The notes beneath the pieces were generated by a model. That model was given only the letters and a program-made list of their open reading frames with translations. It was not told the DNA's origin and ran no database searches. This document shows, one piece after another, positions 5,234 through 5,250 of a DNA stretch of 5,250 bases; the stretch's first letter is position 1, and every line of letters starts with the position of its first letter. This DNA is from an uncultured Ruminococcus sp. (GTDB taxonomy: Bacteria; Bacillota; Clostridia; Oscillospirales; CAG-272). The position numbers were made by a program, and so were the translations under genes. Location: NCBI GenBank assembly GCA_902796505.1, contig CADBPA010000047.1:1-5250 (forward strand), read 5' to 3'.

Positions 5234-5250
5234 GGATGGTATCATGCTCC

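Noticed and set aside
1..5250. CRISPR arrays, tRNA or rRNA genes, phage or transposase genes, toxin-antitoxin pairs, biosynthetic or defence clusters
   Set aside because: I looked for direct repeats with regular spacing, tRNA-like folds and the relevant protein motifs on both strands and found none.

Overview
The window looks like chromosomal DNA from a GC-rich, endospore-forming member of the Clostridia, probably uncultured. Four things suggest this: a recognisable germination protease (gpr), a DUF4364 protein, a small two-domain zinc-ribbon protein of a type common in Firmicutes, and strong Shine-Dalgarno sites with sigma-A type promoters set in AT-rich gaps between GC-rich genes. I cannot name a genus.

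Layout. Four genes lie on the minus strand and one on the plus strand. Reading the minus strand from right to left: an OppA-like peptide-binding lipoprotein (1990-3798), a DUF4364 winged-helix protein (1295-1858), a SigH-like sigma-70 family factor (482-1063), and a zinc-ribbon protein (59-340) that ends at a strong intrinsic terminator (1-41). The plus-strand gene is gpr (4094-4987), divergent from the lipoprotein gene. The last 260 bases hold no convincing gene. They contain a GC-rich hairpin and a 134-bp element bounded by two inverted hairpin units.

Regulation. Two sigma-A promoters are clear: an exact TTGACA-17-TATAAT with an A/T-rich upstream element before the sigma factor gene, and TTGAAA-17-TAAAAT with an extended -10 before the lipoprotein gene. 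A perfect TATAAT also precedes DUF4364, but no -35 matches it. A long hairpin lies between that box and the DUF4364 ribosome site. It may terminate the lipoprotein transcript, act as an attenuator, or both. The sigma and DUF4364 promoter regions share the small palindrome AAAGACTTT just upstream of the -10.

How the genes relate. No operon with tight spacing is visible: each gene has its own ribosome site and a gap of at least about 130 bases before it. Gpr degrades small acid-soluble spore proteins at germination. SigH-type factors act in transition-phase and sporulation control in related bacteria, and Opp-type binding proteins import peptides, sometimes signalling peptides. A common sporulation theme is possible but is inference only. 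I see no phage, CRISPR, toxin-antitoxin, defence or biosynthetic system here. The most unusual structure is the inverted-repeat element at the right end.
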